In this document: positions 41,128-51,800 of the stretch, piece by piece
Layout: each line of letters begins with the position of its first letter
Position numbering within the stretch: position 1 is the first letter of the stretch
DNA from: Clitopilus passeckerianus
Lineage: Eukaryota; Basidiomycota; Agaricomycetes; Agaricales; Entolomataceae
DNA length: 64,000 nucleotides
Direction: 5' to 3'
Assembly: GCA_944990035.1 (NCBI GenBank)
Contig: CALYLX010000028.1
Span: 49,905-113,904 of the forward strand
The notes under the pieces: generated by a model
What the model saw: the letters and a program-made list of their open reading frames with translations, nothing else
Told to the model about the DNA's origin: nothing
Databases searched by the model: none
Made by a program: the position numbers and the translations under genes

Positions 41128-42018
41128 TCATTCAATCTCTGGAGATCCACCGTCATCCCTACCACTATTAGCCTGCTCCGGAGCTTCAACGGGCATAGCA
41201 CCCGGTCCTCCAGGCTTGGGGAATACCGGTAGTATCATGTAGTTGGTAGCTTGTCCATCCGGTCGAGGAATCATGTAGGGATACATTGCAGGTGCCCCAA
41301 ACGGCACGAATGGATAGAAATGAGGCTGAGGTTGATATCCGGCCTGAGTTGGATCAGCTCCTCCAGAAGCTGGCGGCAGTGATATGGGGTGAGGAAGCGG
41401 CGTGATATATTGCGGGTACAATGAACCACCGTCTCCAGGCTTGATCAGATGAGCTTGAGGGTACTGACCAAAAAAGCCTGGAAGCGGCATGTACGGAGCC
41501 ACTACCTGGGGAGGACTTCCTGGAGGCTGAGCAGCCGTTTCAGATCCAGGTAGATCCTGTCCAGAAGGGGCGCCGGGCGGGTCGACGCTGCTTCCTGCGC
41601 GATCTCAAGAAATTAGACACGAGCCATGTTACTCCGTGCGTTGCAGCGAGGAGAGCAAGAAAGAGTAGGTTAACATACCTTTTCCATCGCGCTTCTTGTA
41701 CGGCCCTCTCTTAATCCCTTTCTTCCTTTCCTTCCTCTGAGAGTCGACACATTCTTCGGAGATGCCGTACTTTACGCAGCGAAGGCAGGGTCGAGCGTCG
41801 TCGCATTTCTTGCACGCTTTTTGGCAGTTGGTACATGCATTCTTGACTTGCCTGCGTTTGGACCGAGCAGGTTGCTGAGGTGGGAGGTGGGAGGGGAAAG
41901 GGTACATATGTATAGGATAACCCATCGGAGACATCGTCATGGGAGTTTCTGGAGAGTTATGTGGAGGAGAGTCAGCTGAATCATCGCCATCGATACTTTT
42001 AGCATCTGTTGCAGCCAT
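41128..42018 (-). CDS. Small Zn2Cys6 (fungal binuclear cluster) transcription regulator
   Basis: Two exons (42018-41679 and 41594-41128) joined in phase 1 give 268 residues. The N-terminus (MAATDAKSIDGDDSADSPPH) is Pro/Ser-rich. At about residues 60-95 lies a full binuclear zinc cluster, C-x2-C-x6-C-x5-C-x2-C-x8-C (ACTNCQKACKKC, then RPCLRC and EEC), followed by a basic linker, KERKKGIKRGPYKKR, for DNA contact and nuclear entry. The rest is Pro/Gly/Tyr-rich and disordered (PFVPFGAPAMYPYMIPRPDG), likely an activation region; there is no fungal-specific TF middle homology domain. This short form is common in basidiomycetes. The target genes are unknown. It lies in a gene-poor region, which fits a long regulatory flank. 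Confidence 0.82.
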
Positions 42019-43431
42019 AATTCAAGGGCAGTATTAGGCGAACACGTTCACTTGCAGTGTTGGTCGAGATGCCAGCCTGCACCTGATGACATAACAAAGG
42101 GAATTCTCATTAGACATTCTGAGGCCCATTTGACAAGAAGAAGGGATAGAGAGACAGTTACCCTTCGCCAGCAATAGAGTTTGTACCCGAATGTTGATTG
42201 TTGAAAGATGAATGGGACGTGAACGGGGTGGGAGAAGAAGATCAGAAACCCGCAGATGCATGACCATGTGTGGGAAACGTACACGGCAGCTGGCAGGCAG
42301 TAGCCTGCTGGCCATTGTATGTTTGACGGCGACAGGCTCACTCCACGCTCGCCATCCGACTTGCACGCTGCAAACAGCCTTTTCCTTCATGGCCCTGTTT
42401 TTTGTCGCGGAGACATGTTTTCTCGGGGCCTGATCTCCGCGAATCAAACATTGTTTTCAACACCGCGAGATGGTTATACCTTGGTTACCGTACCAACTAG
42501 ATCTTTCAGGATATCAAGCTGAGCGTTCGATGGTTGCGAAAGCAAAGTGCAGAAAGGAACTTTGATAGTGATTGTAGCCTACAGTATTACACACTCCGAC
42601 GACCCAAACAAATGCCCTCCACAACGCTCTCAACGCTGTAGCGGGAGCACTGTTGAGCGCAGATCGACGTATATGTATAGTAGTCGGAGAAACCTCGATC
42701 GTATATGGAAAGCACCGCGTACAGCGCTGGGAAAAACCTCATCTGGTGGCAGGCTTGGTCTTTGCACCATCCAATGTTGTTGCTGTTGCCTCTGCACAGT
42801 CAAGGAGCCAGCCTTAACGGTGCTCGATGATACTCGAGTACAGTTAAGCCTGGCGCCTTGAGGACGCATAACTTCCGGATAGGATGCTGTTTGTGACAAG
42901 ATTCCGCATAGGCTGTGTCTTCCTGCAGAGTCACAGCCCAAACAGCCGCCCAGTTATTTCTTCAGAAGACGTAATATGAGAGAAGATTTCACACGTACGT
43001 ACTCATTGGTAGACCCGTCTGGGATTTCCAGCACGTTTCAACACCGCCGACCTGGAGAACACGCAACAAGTTGCTGAAAATTGAACTTTGTGGCGAGAGA
43101 TACGAGGTCAATTCCGACGATTCGCATTGTTTATGTCCTAGGCCATATCCAGGCCAGGAACTGGGGCAGGAATTGCACGCCCGACCATGACGAGACCATG
43201 CAATGCAACAAGAGCATAGTTTCATCTACCCTAGCACCCTCGTGTCGAAGATTTACGATCGGCCGCCGAAAGATCACGGTACGGAGAAGGAAGCTGAATG
43301 AATCTCTAGTATATCTGGCATTCTATAAAGGACGGATTCGTCGCAGAGCTGCACGGACCGAAGTACGCTGGGCGAAGAAACGCGCGTACGAATGACTGCA
43401 ATCTGGGGTGAAACGAGTTGAAGATGCAGCT
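42019..43431. other. Stretch without a recognised gene (5' flank of the Zn2Cys6 gene)
   Basis: No convincing frame on either strand; open frames of about 70-105 codons overlap one another antiparallel and lack motifs. A long upstream flank is consistent with a regulated transcription-factor gene, with room for 5' UTR introns (GTACGTAC at about 42990). Confidence 0.5.
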
Positions 43432-44364
43432 CTATTTCTGGCCTAGGACAAGGGAATAATCCACCTTACGACACGGAACTAGTGTAAGTATGAAATGCTG
43501 TGAAGTCTTTTTGCCTTGAGGCGGGTCAACGTTGCCTCCAGCACTTGGGTTTCGAAGTTCGTAGCGATATAGAATCCCTGTTTCTGGCTTAGGGATATCG
43601 GCAAGGAACAGGGGAAGACCTGGTTCAGGCAATAGGAATTTGGGGTATGTCCAGCTTTGAACAGATGGAGCAATCTCTTGCGCCCTCTGCAGGCAAAGAG
43701 GTTCCAGTTTCTTCAGGAGGTAGAATGGAATGTCAACGCCCAAACTTTCGGTCCACTCCCATGACTATGTTGCCTGGCGCCTGACTTGACAATTTCTGTA
43801 CGTCCTGGGGGCGTGGCTGATAGGCACCACTAGAGCCGGTCTGTCGTTCCATCAGCAGCAGATCGATAGAATACGAAGCTGACGTTTTGTCCGGGCCGTT
43901 TGTATATCCTATCTCAACCCACTGACGCTGGCTTTCTTCAAGTCTTCTGAATTCACAGCGACGTGGAGACCATATGGTGTGTTTTCGAGATTTTTCCGCG
44001 TGACCGGACGTTGCCTAGGCCTTCTCTGTGATAGCTGTGATACCCTCCTGGAAGATATTCGCTTGGGAAGCAGACGTGACGGCACAAGGAGCTTGGTCTT
44101 GACTGTTAATTCTATGGAACTACCGAAGCCTTCTGTCCCGCATGATTCTGTCAGTAGTCTTGCATGTTTATGCGGTTGGTGGTGGTCAGTTGTTGAAATA
44201 GGGTCACAGTCGTCCAATTTCACCGCCGCGACGGGCATAGGGGCAGAGGATGCGGAATTGAAGGGGAGGAGAATCTGTGATAGAGGAATAGGTCGTGGAA
44301 TGTCTGACTCGGACCTGCAAATTTGAAATCCCATGGGTCCCTTGAAGCGGAAGTTCGGGATCAA
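43432..44364 (-). pseudogene. Possible hypothetical gene or relic, several coding-like pieces
   Basis: Three minus-strand pieces have natural protein composition but sit in different frames. One, at about 43760-43985, reads WVEIGYTNGPDKTSASYSID. Another, ending at 43432, includes IPFYLLKKLEPLCLQRAQ and LPEPGLPLFLADIPKPETGI. An upstream piece at about 44050-44120 reads SASQANIFQEGITAITEK. They could be joined through short introns (acceptor-like CATAG at about 43768), but no full model with a start was found. No family is recognised. Confidence 0.3.
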
Positions 44365-45408
44365 TAAACCAACCCCGTCAGACGTTCTCAGGTAAGGGTA
44401 GCTTCAAACAAGACCTCTCACCTTCGTCTTTCTTAGACTCTCGTTTTTCCTGCCTCAGAGAGGGTGAATGCCATGATGTATTCGGGTCTCACTCAACCCA
44501 AGGAGGGCTTTTAGTGTAGTTGCCTGTCGTGCTAGTGCCGGCCCACTAGCTAGCTTGCAGGATAAAATGACGGGTGTTAGGCTACAGGTCTAGAAATTGT
44601 GGCTGCGGAGGAGGCCGATGGCGCTCTCGGAGGCGAACTACGGGGCCACACAGATATGAACAACGATATCTGGTGCTCATGCTCTCCACTTCTTTGGTCC
44701 TCCAGCGAGCCAGCAGGGCAGGACCAATCAATCTCAAGGTCATCTGATTTCTTGTAAACACCTTTGGCACCAAGAATTCATCTTACCCAAGGATTGAAAG
44801 TTAATTTGGCCGAACCATGCTGTACGAAGACATATCACGTTTGGGGGTTATGCTTGTAGGCGAAAGAGGCGCAGAGAGAAATCTCTGTATCCTGCTCGTT
44901 TATACCGATTGATTACAGTCAGAATCACAATATACATATCGTTTCTTAGAGTAATGTAATTCTTTAGGGAGTAGCGATGGCTCATGTGAAAAGTTTCTTC
45001 TATTCTCCAGCGCTGGCTTGGACCAGAGGAGGTGTGTACATAACCGATCAAGACAGGCGCAACGGCCCAAAGTAGTCATCAGCGGTGTTCAACATTTATC
45101 GTTCGACCTTAGTTCCACACCTTCACTTGATTCGTCCTCTCTATCACACCTGCCCTCGTTCAGTGCTCTGAAGATAAGGACTGTCGATTTGTAAGGAGAC
45201 TGTTTGCATTTAGTGGGTATATCCGAAGCCGATCAGCCGAAAAAGGGCAAATGTCGTCACGCGCGTGACCAATATGAAAGGGTCTTTGCAGAATCACGAC
45301 CGGCGAGGCCTACAGCTCTCCTCGTGCAGTTCTCTTTGATTTTTGTCCTTTTGAGCCACTATCCTCGAACGGCTTGAGGCATATATCGACGAATTATCAA
45401 CCTTGGCG
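44365..45408. other. Stretch without a recognised gene
   Basis: Only short chance frames. The right part is the promoter and 5' UTR of the DnaJ gene starting at 45409. Confidence 0.5.
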
Positions 45409-48400
45409 ATGCGAAAAGAGGTTATCGACGCGTTTCGGGTGCTTGAGCTCGAAACTGACGCAGAAGAACCTGAGGCGTCAAAGGCATACAAGAGGCTAGC
45501 TTTCAAACACCATCCTGACCGTAATCATGGCGATACTACTGCTACTGCCAAATTCCAAGAGGTGCGACTGAGATGTTCACAAAAGATGACCCATGATTTA
45601 GCTGGGCGGGTTTCCTTTTCGTCCTCTTTCAGATTGGTGCTGCTTGGGAGACTGTTTCTCGTCATTACAAGAATCCCAGGTGGAGCCAAGGAAACGATGG
45701 GCCAGGAAGACATTATCAATACTATGAAGATGACGATGATGACTCCGACTACTGGGAAGAGGACATTGACGAGGCGGAGAGAATGGCCTTCTACGAGTGA
45801 GCGCCAAGCATCCAGCATTTAGACCCGTATATTCAATCACGTTAGGTTCTTGTTCCGCCACACTTTTATGAACCATGAATTCCAACGTCCGCGTAATGGT
45901 ATGTAGCGTCCATCATCAATGATTCCCTTGCTTACCGCTAGATATGACCACCAGGTTTCAGAGCTCAGAAGCAGTCGACACCACATTTCTACTTCCGGAC
46001 AGGCGAACAAACCTTCTTTAGGAGAAACCCCTCCTCTACTTCTAGCTATGTCGATGAAGAGAAAAATGCCTCCCGGCAGAAGGCAGAGAACGATGAGTAT
46101 GAAGCGAGGATGCGTTCGTTCGGTATGTAGTTTGGTTTCCTTCGGTAAAACTCATATCTAATAAACCACCAGAAAAGGAACTTGAAGCGGAAGAACGCGC
46201 CAAGGCACAGGCAAAACGAGAGAAAGAACGACAAGTCGAGCAACACACCTCCGCTCATTTACAGACCTTCGAGGTGAGCGCGACTTTGCACGTGACCGCA
46301 ACCCAGCTTAATTGGCGTGTCAGTTTGTCAGAAGTGGGGACACGTCAAACGCCCGAGCTCTCATCGAGGAACACAAGCTTGATATTAATTCTCCTGAACG
46401 CGCTCCAAAGGCCAACAAGAAAGGAAAAGCGGCGTCGCTGCCAACCAAGTTCGATACACTCTTGCACCTCGCCGCTACTAAGTGTGATGAGCAGTTTGTT
46501 CAGTTTCTTGTGGAAAAAGGCAATCACTTTTGGTACCCATTTGAACGTGCATATTGACTATGGTTTCCCCAGGTGCTGATACTGGAGCAACTGGGAAAGA
46601 TGATCTTACTCCCTTTCATGTCGCCATCCTTAATGGCAACCTTCCTGTTGTGCGCTTCTTCCTAGGTCGGCGCTCGAAGATGGAGGGTTGCCATCCTTCT
46701 AAGGCTGCGCCGGATGGGCGTACTCCTCTGCAACTTTCCATTGTTAGTTCCTGCCTTCCAATGATAGAGCTGCTTTCGAAAGAAGCTACGGTTCATGATG
46801 TTCTGAAATGTTGGCAACAAACGCCTACAGGAGACGTCCGAGCAATCTTGGAAACAAAGGTAACAGGGAAAAAAAAAAAACACAATCATAATAGATTGCA
46901 ACTGAACCCACTGTTTCGTTATTGTAGAAGGGTTTTTTGCCTCCTCAGGACGGTGTCAACGAGCCCAAGCTCTCTAAGAAAGCCGAGAAAGCTCGTAAAC
47001 AAGCTGCTGCCGCCGAGGAGAAGGCGAAGCGACTTGCTAAGGAACAAGTCCGAGCTGAAGAAAACGCTCGGCGAAAGCAAGAACGTGCCGAAAAGCGCAA
47101 GGAAGAGGAAGTACAAAAGCAGGTTGAAGAAGAGGAACGCAAGAAGCGTCAAGAGGAGGAGCTGATAAAGCTTGAGGAGGAACGTAGACGGCAAGAGGAA
47201 GAGGAACGCAAGAGGGCAAATGAAGAGGTGCGCAAGAGATTGGAAGCAGAGGAACGGGATAGAGAGCGCAAGAAAGCACAAGAAGAGAAGCGCAGGCAAG
47301 AGAAGGAGAGGCAGCAGCAACGTCGACAAGAGGCGGTTGTCAAAGCCGAACAAGCTAAAAAGATTGCTGAGGCAGATGGGAAAAAGGAAACACAAGAAGC
47401 GAGCAAGAAGGAGTCGAAGGTCAGAGAACGAGCTCCCCAGCATGCAAAGGCAACTTCGACGACAGAGCAAAGTACACCAGCTCCTCAACAGAAGTCAGAG
47501 AAGTCATCACAAGTCAAGGCTCCTTCGAAGCGTTCGAAGAGATTTGACGATGATCCAGAAGCCAAACGTGCTGAAGGGCTGCGTCGTTTACAGGCACAGG
47601 CCGAAGAAATGGAACGACGAGTGAGTCTTTCCCGTCCTGAACTCGTTCGATCTCTAATAGCTGTTTGACCAGCGGCTGGCTAAAGAACAGTCTCCAGCTG
47701 TAGCTTCCGTGTCACAAGCTAAACCAGCTGAGGTTAAAGAACCTATTTCTAAGACCCCTGCTCCAGCTGTTGGCACACAATTGTCTGCAGTGGAGAAAAA
47801 CTTCACCACTTCCAAAGCTCCCATTTCACCTCCTTCCCGACCCGTCGCGCCGGAAACCAAGGCACCCGCATCCGTGGTTCCTCCAGCGCCATTAGTGCTC
47901 CGGCCCAATGCCGCCACGGCCAAACCCAAACCCACTCTCGATCCTGAGGTAAGAACTGCCATATCTTGATACTGGATCCCCTCACTGACATCTACGTTAA
48001 GACCGCCCGCAAGAGAGCCGAGCAGAGTGCCCGTGACAAGGCACAAAGCAAGAGAAGGAGAGAGGAGCTTGCTAAAGCAAGGGCTGTTGCACAAGCCCAC
48101 GCTGCAGACACCAGCAATCCTTTGACACCTACGTCGATGCCTTCGTCACCAGTTGAATACACTCAGGCTCGTGCTATGGAACCTATGTTGATCCCTGCCA
48201 CTTACATTCCCCCTTCACCACCTATGACTCCTGAAGACCTGCAAACTTGTATTATACCCGACGACTTATTCCCGTATGAGAAGCCGATCTATCCTGTGCA
48301 GAGTATCCCTGCGGAGAACAGCCACTCAAACATTCGTTACACTGACCATGTTGATCACGGACGCGGTTGGCGAGGTCATGGCCGAGGTCGCGGGAGAGGT

Positions 48401-48451
48401 CGGGGCTTTTATCGAGGATATGTTCGAAGACCTTCAAACTTCAACCAGTAG
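45409..48451 (+). CDS. DnaJ-domain protein with ankyrin-like repeats, long coiled coil and RGG tail
   Basis: The start ATG at 45409 gives MRKEVIDAFRVLELETDAEE. A J-domain with the HPD signature (LAFKHHPDRNHGDTTATAKF) occupies about residues 5-70; an acidic DDDDDSDYWEEDIDEAERM stretch follows after intron 1. A middle region has two or three ankyrin-like helices (LLHLAATKCDEQFVQFLVEK; TPFHVAILNGNLPVVRFFLG; RTPLQLSIVSSCLPMIELL). Then comes an uninterrupted Lys/Glu/Arg coiled coil of about 170 residues (46965-47440), a Pro-rich linker, and an Arg-Gly tail (GRGRGRGRGFYRGY) ending PSNFNQ at TAG 48449-48451. The J-domain implies Hsp70 stimulation, and the coiled coil plus RGG suggest RNA or ribosome contact; the architecture as a whole is not one I can name. 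Confidence 0.78.
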
Positions 48452-48863
48452 TGACGCGTCAATTCTTTTTTCTTTGCATGAGACTCTTTTGATAATCGTA
48501 TAGTTTATTGTCCTGCTAGTCTTGCCACGTATAATTAATTCAATCAGCGTACCCAAATACAAAGCGTTGTCAGGTTTCTGGAATCCATCACAATGAGGAT
48601 GAGAAGCAAGCCACTGAAACAAACAAGTCCAAAGTGGAACATGCGGTGAATGGCTCGACCGAAGCGAGTCGCTTGCCACACCGTACAGCTGGGCTTTTTC
48701 ATTCGAGCTCGCTGTCGACGACGGTCTACTCGACCTATCTACCCTTGCTATCAGCCTATTTGACACCTTTTTCTTCTCTTCCTCTCTTCTTTTCTTAATA
48801 ATTGTCTCCCTACCTTCGTCTCAGACAACATTGGCCGTTCAGTGACGCCCAGAGGACCTGCCC

Positions 48864-51800
48864 ATGTCGGCACCGGAATCCCCACAGCCAGGTGCTCAGT
48901 CCAAGAAGAAAGATCGACCACCTGTACTGGATCTCCCTCAGCATGAAAAATTTCCAACATTAGACCGGGAACAACGCGATGAGCCCAATGACACCAACTC
49001 CAATGTCGACAAGGTATTTGACGTTTCCTTGATCGTGTTTATCCTTTCTAAAGCTTCTTTTTCTTCCAACTAACAGCAACCTACTCTTCGAGTTTCTCTG
49101 GCAGAAGGAGAGCAGACTAATGATCACGACTATCCAATCTCACGTTCGACTTCCACCACGTCCTCACTTGATCCTTATTATTTTGGCATTCGATCACCCT
49201 CAGACTCTCCCATTCCACCATTACCCACTGTAACTCAACAAAGGGTAACTCCAGATCAAAGGCAGGTATTTGAACCTGTAACCCCTGGACGAGATCCAGC
49301 ATCCATAGATCGACGTGGTCTTGTTGGTGTTGGGGAGTTGACGACACCGCGATGGGCGCGTGAAGACCGTGGCGACGACTTCGTCACATCTTCTGATACT
49401 GGCAAGGACTCTGAGGTGGAAGGTTATGAGGCGGTTCTACCCGAAGAACTTGTTGAGGAAGATATTCCTGACAGCCCGTGGACCCTTGAAGCAGTGGTTG
49501 GCGAAGCATCGGATAAGGAGGATGTATGTTGACCTCTCCTTTGTAACCGGTTTTGCTCACCAATTGAATCTTTCCAGATCGAGCTTCCTGTAGAAAAGGT
49601 ACCCATTCGACCCTTGCGATCAAAATCGTCAAACGCGGACGAAAGTGGCGGCGAAGAAATTGTATACCCTCGCAAACCCGCTGTCCCTCCATCACTCATG
49701 CCACCTCCAAAGGTGAAGGCTTCTACCTCAGAGCCAGACTCCGTCAAAGCGGAAGAGCAGCCCCAAACAGGGCAATCAGATCGCGAGGAAGTGCCCACGT
49801 CACCTCCTAGCGCCTTCTCACCGCCAGCTAAGAGGGCAAGAAAACGAACTTCGGAGGAGTTTGTCATGGATCAGTTTGGGGCACTTGTCTCTAAACCCAT
49901 GACTGGCCCTCCAAAGACTATTGACGACAAATTACGCAAGCATAGGAGTCTGAACGTCAACACCAGTTCCACATCTTCGGCTATACGAGACCTCAAAGTC
50001 AGAGAGCGCCGTAGGGACAGCGTCGGCACGACAGCTCAAAGCATCAAGAACTCAATCAAATCCCCCGACCGCCACGTCAGGCAAACATCCACAGGATCGA
50101 CGAGCAGCGACCATCACGCACGACGTATACATACTACTGATTTCTCACACCTCCCTCCATCCCCTTCCTCCTCCTCTATCCAACAATTCTTACGCCAACC
50201 ATCGGGGTCAGGAACCTCTAATACCCCTCCTCCACTGAAATCGACTTCAAAGGATAATGTACACGCTTCCCCTAATGTGGCCCATTCGTTACTTCGTGGA
50301 ACGCAGGAAGGATGGTCAGGTCTAGATGATGAAGCCACCGCGGAGGCCCTGCGGAAATTGGATGGATTAACGGGAAAGGCAGCTAGGACTCGAGCAAGCG
50401 TTGGGAGCTTTGGGAGGACATCAAGTTCGTCTCGACCGACTACGCCAGCCTCCAAATCCGGGGGTCACCAATGGGAAGGCGTTCCTTCCCACGAAGTAAC
50501 CAAACAGAGGCGAACAAGCGGTATCCTCAAGGAGAGCTCTTCTACCTCGAAGGACAAGGATGCTCGTCAGAGCATGGGGCTTGGTCTCGCCATCGCTGAG
50601 CCGCCATCCGACAGGCCAGAGTTTTTCGGCTCCACCATCAGCAGTGATGAATATTCGGCAGGTCTGAGCGGCGTTGAAAAGACGCCCAGGAAGACGGGAA
50701 ACGCTAGTGTTCGCTCTTCCCTTACTAACAAACGAACCTCCACGTCCTCCACCACTAATGCCAGCACCCCTGGCTCCCGCGACTCTGCACAAATGTCCGT
50801 CGCTACTAGCATGACGTCTGTATCTGGCACGTCCGGTCGGCATTCGACCGGAAAGGCAAGAAGGAATAGCGCCAGTAGCGACATCTCAAATATCAGCGGT
50901 CCAGTGGAGACCTCGTTGCTGCGTGATCGAGTTGCGTCCATTGCCACGAACGGGGATCTTACTGAGGATGATCGGGTACCTCCCGTACCCCCACTTCCCA
51001 AAGACCTCGCAAATTACCGATCACCCCCTACTACTTCCACTAGCTTGACATTCACGTCTTCAGACGAGAAAGAAGTTTTTCCTTCGAGCGCCAATAGCAG
51101 CAAGCCGGCCACCAGCACCAGGACATCGTTTGATATAGCGAGCCCTCTTTCAGACTCGCAGTCCCCTCGAGTCCATGGACACCGGGCCAGCCAGCATCTT
51201 TCAGGATATACCAGCAGCGCCCACCACTCCGCACCGGAGTCTGCCCCAGCTGTTCCAAAGACACCATCCAAGAAATGGAGCTTTTCGAGCGCATTGAACC
51301 TCAAGATGGCCAGTAGCTCGTCTTCCTCTGGTTCGAAGGAGAAGGAGAAATCATCGGGTTTCCCTCTCAGTCCTAGGGGAATGTCTTTCGGTCAGCAGCT
51401 ACGCAAATCCACCTCGAAGGACCACTCGAAAGAACACGTTGGCGAAGCAGTGGTATCTCCCAAAATCTGGGAACCTCAGCACCCAGAGGCAATGGTCTCA
51501 GATCAGTCTCTGGCATCGTTGTCGTCGGTTGGTTCAGTCCGTACGCCTGCCATCTCTGCGAAGACTCCCGAGCGCCCCCCAACTCTTAGTCGTACGGGCA
51601 CAGGCTCCAGCGCTGACACTCATGTCACTACATCCGGGCTTGCAGTTCCACAGCCGAACAACCCTCTCAGTCCAACGTCTGTCAGGCGAAATGCTTCAAA
51701 ACGACTTACACCTTCCTCTATACCATTCTTCCGACGTTCGTCATCTCAGTCTATGCAACTACCCCCACCTCCGTCGAGCGCAAGCACCTCTTCCCCAACG

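Noticed and set aside
46919..47488. 189-codon minus-strand frame rich in Leu/Phe that could pass for a membrane protein
   Set aside because: It is the antisense of the Lys/Glu/Arg coiled coil of the DnaJ gene, whose codons read as Leu/Phe/Ser in reverse.
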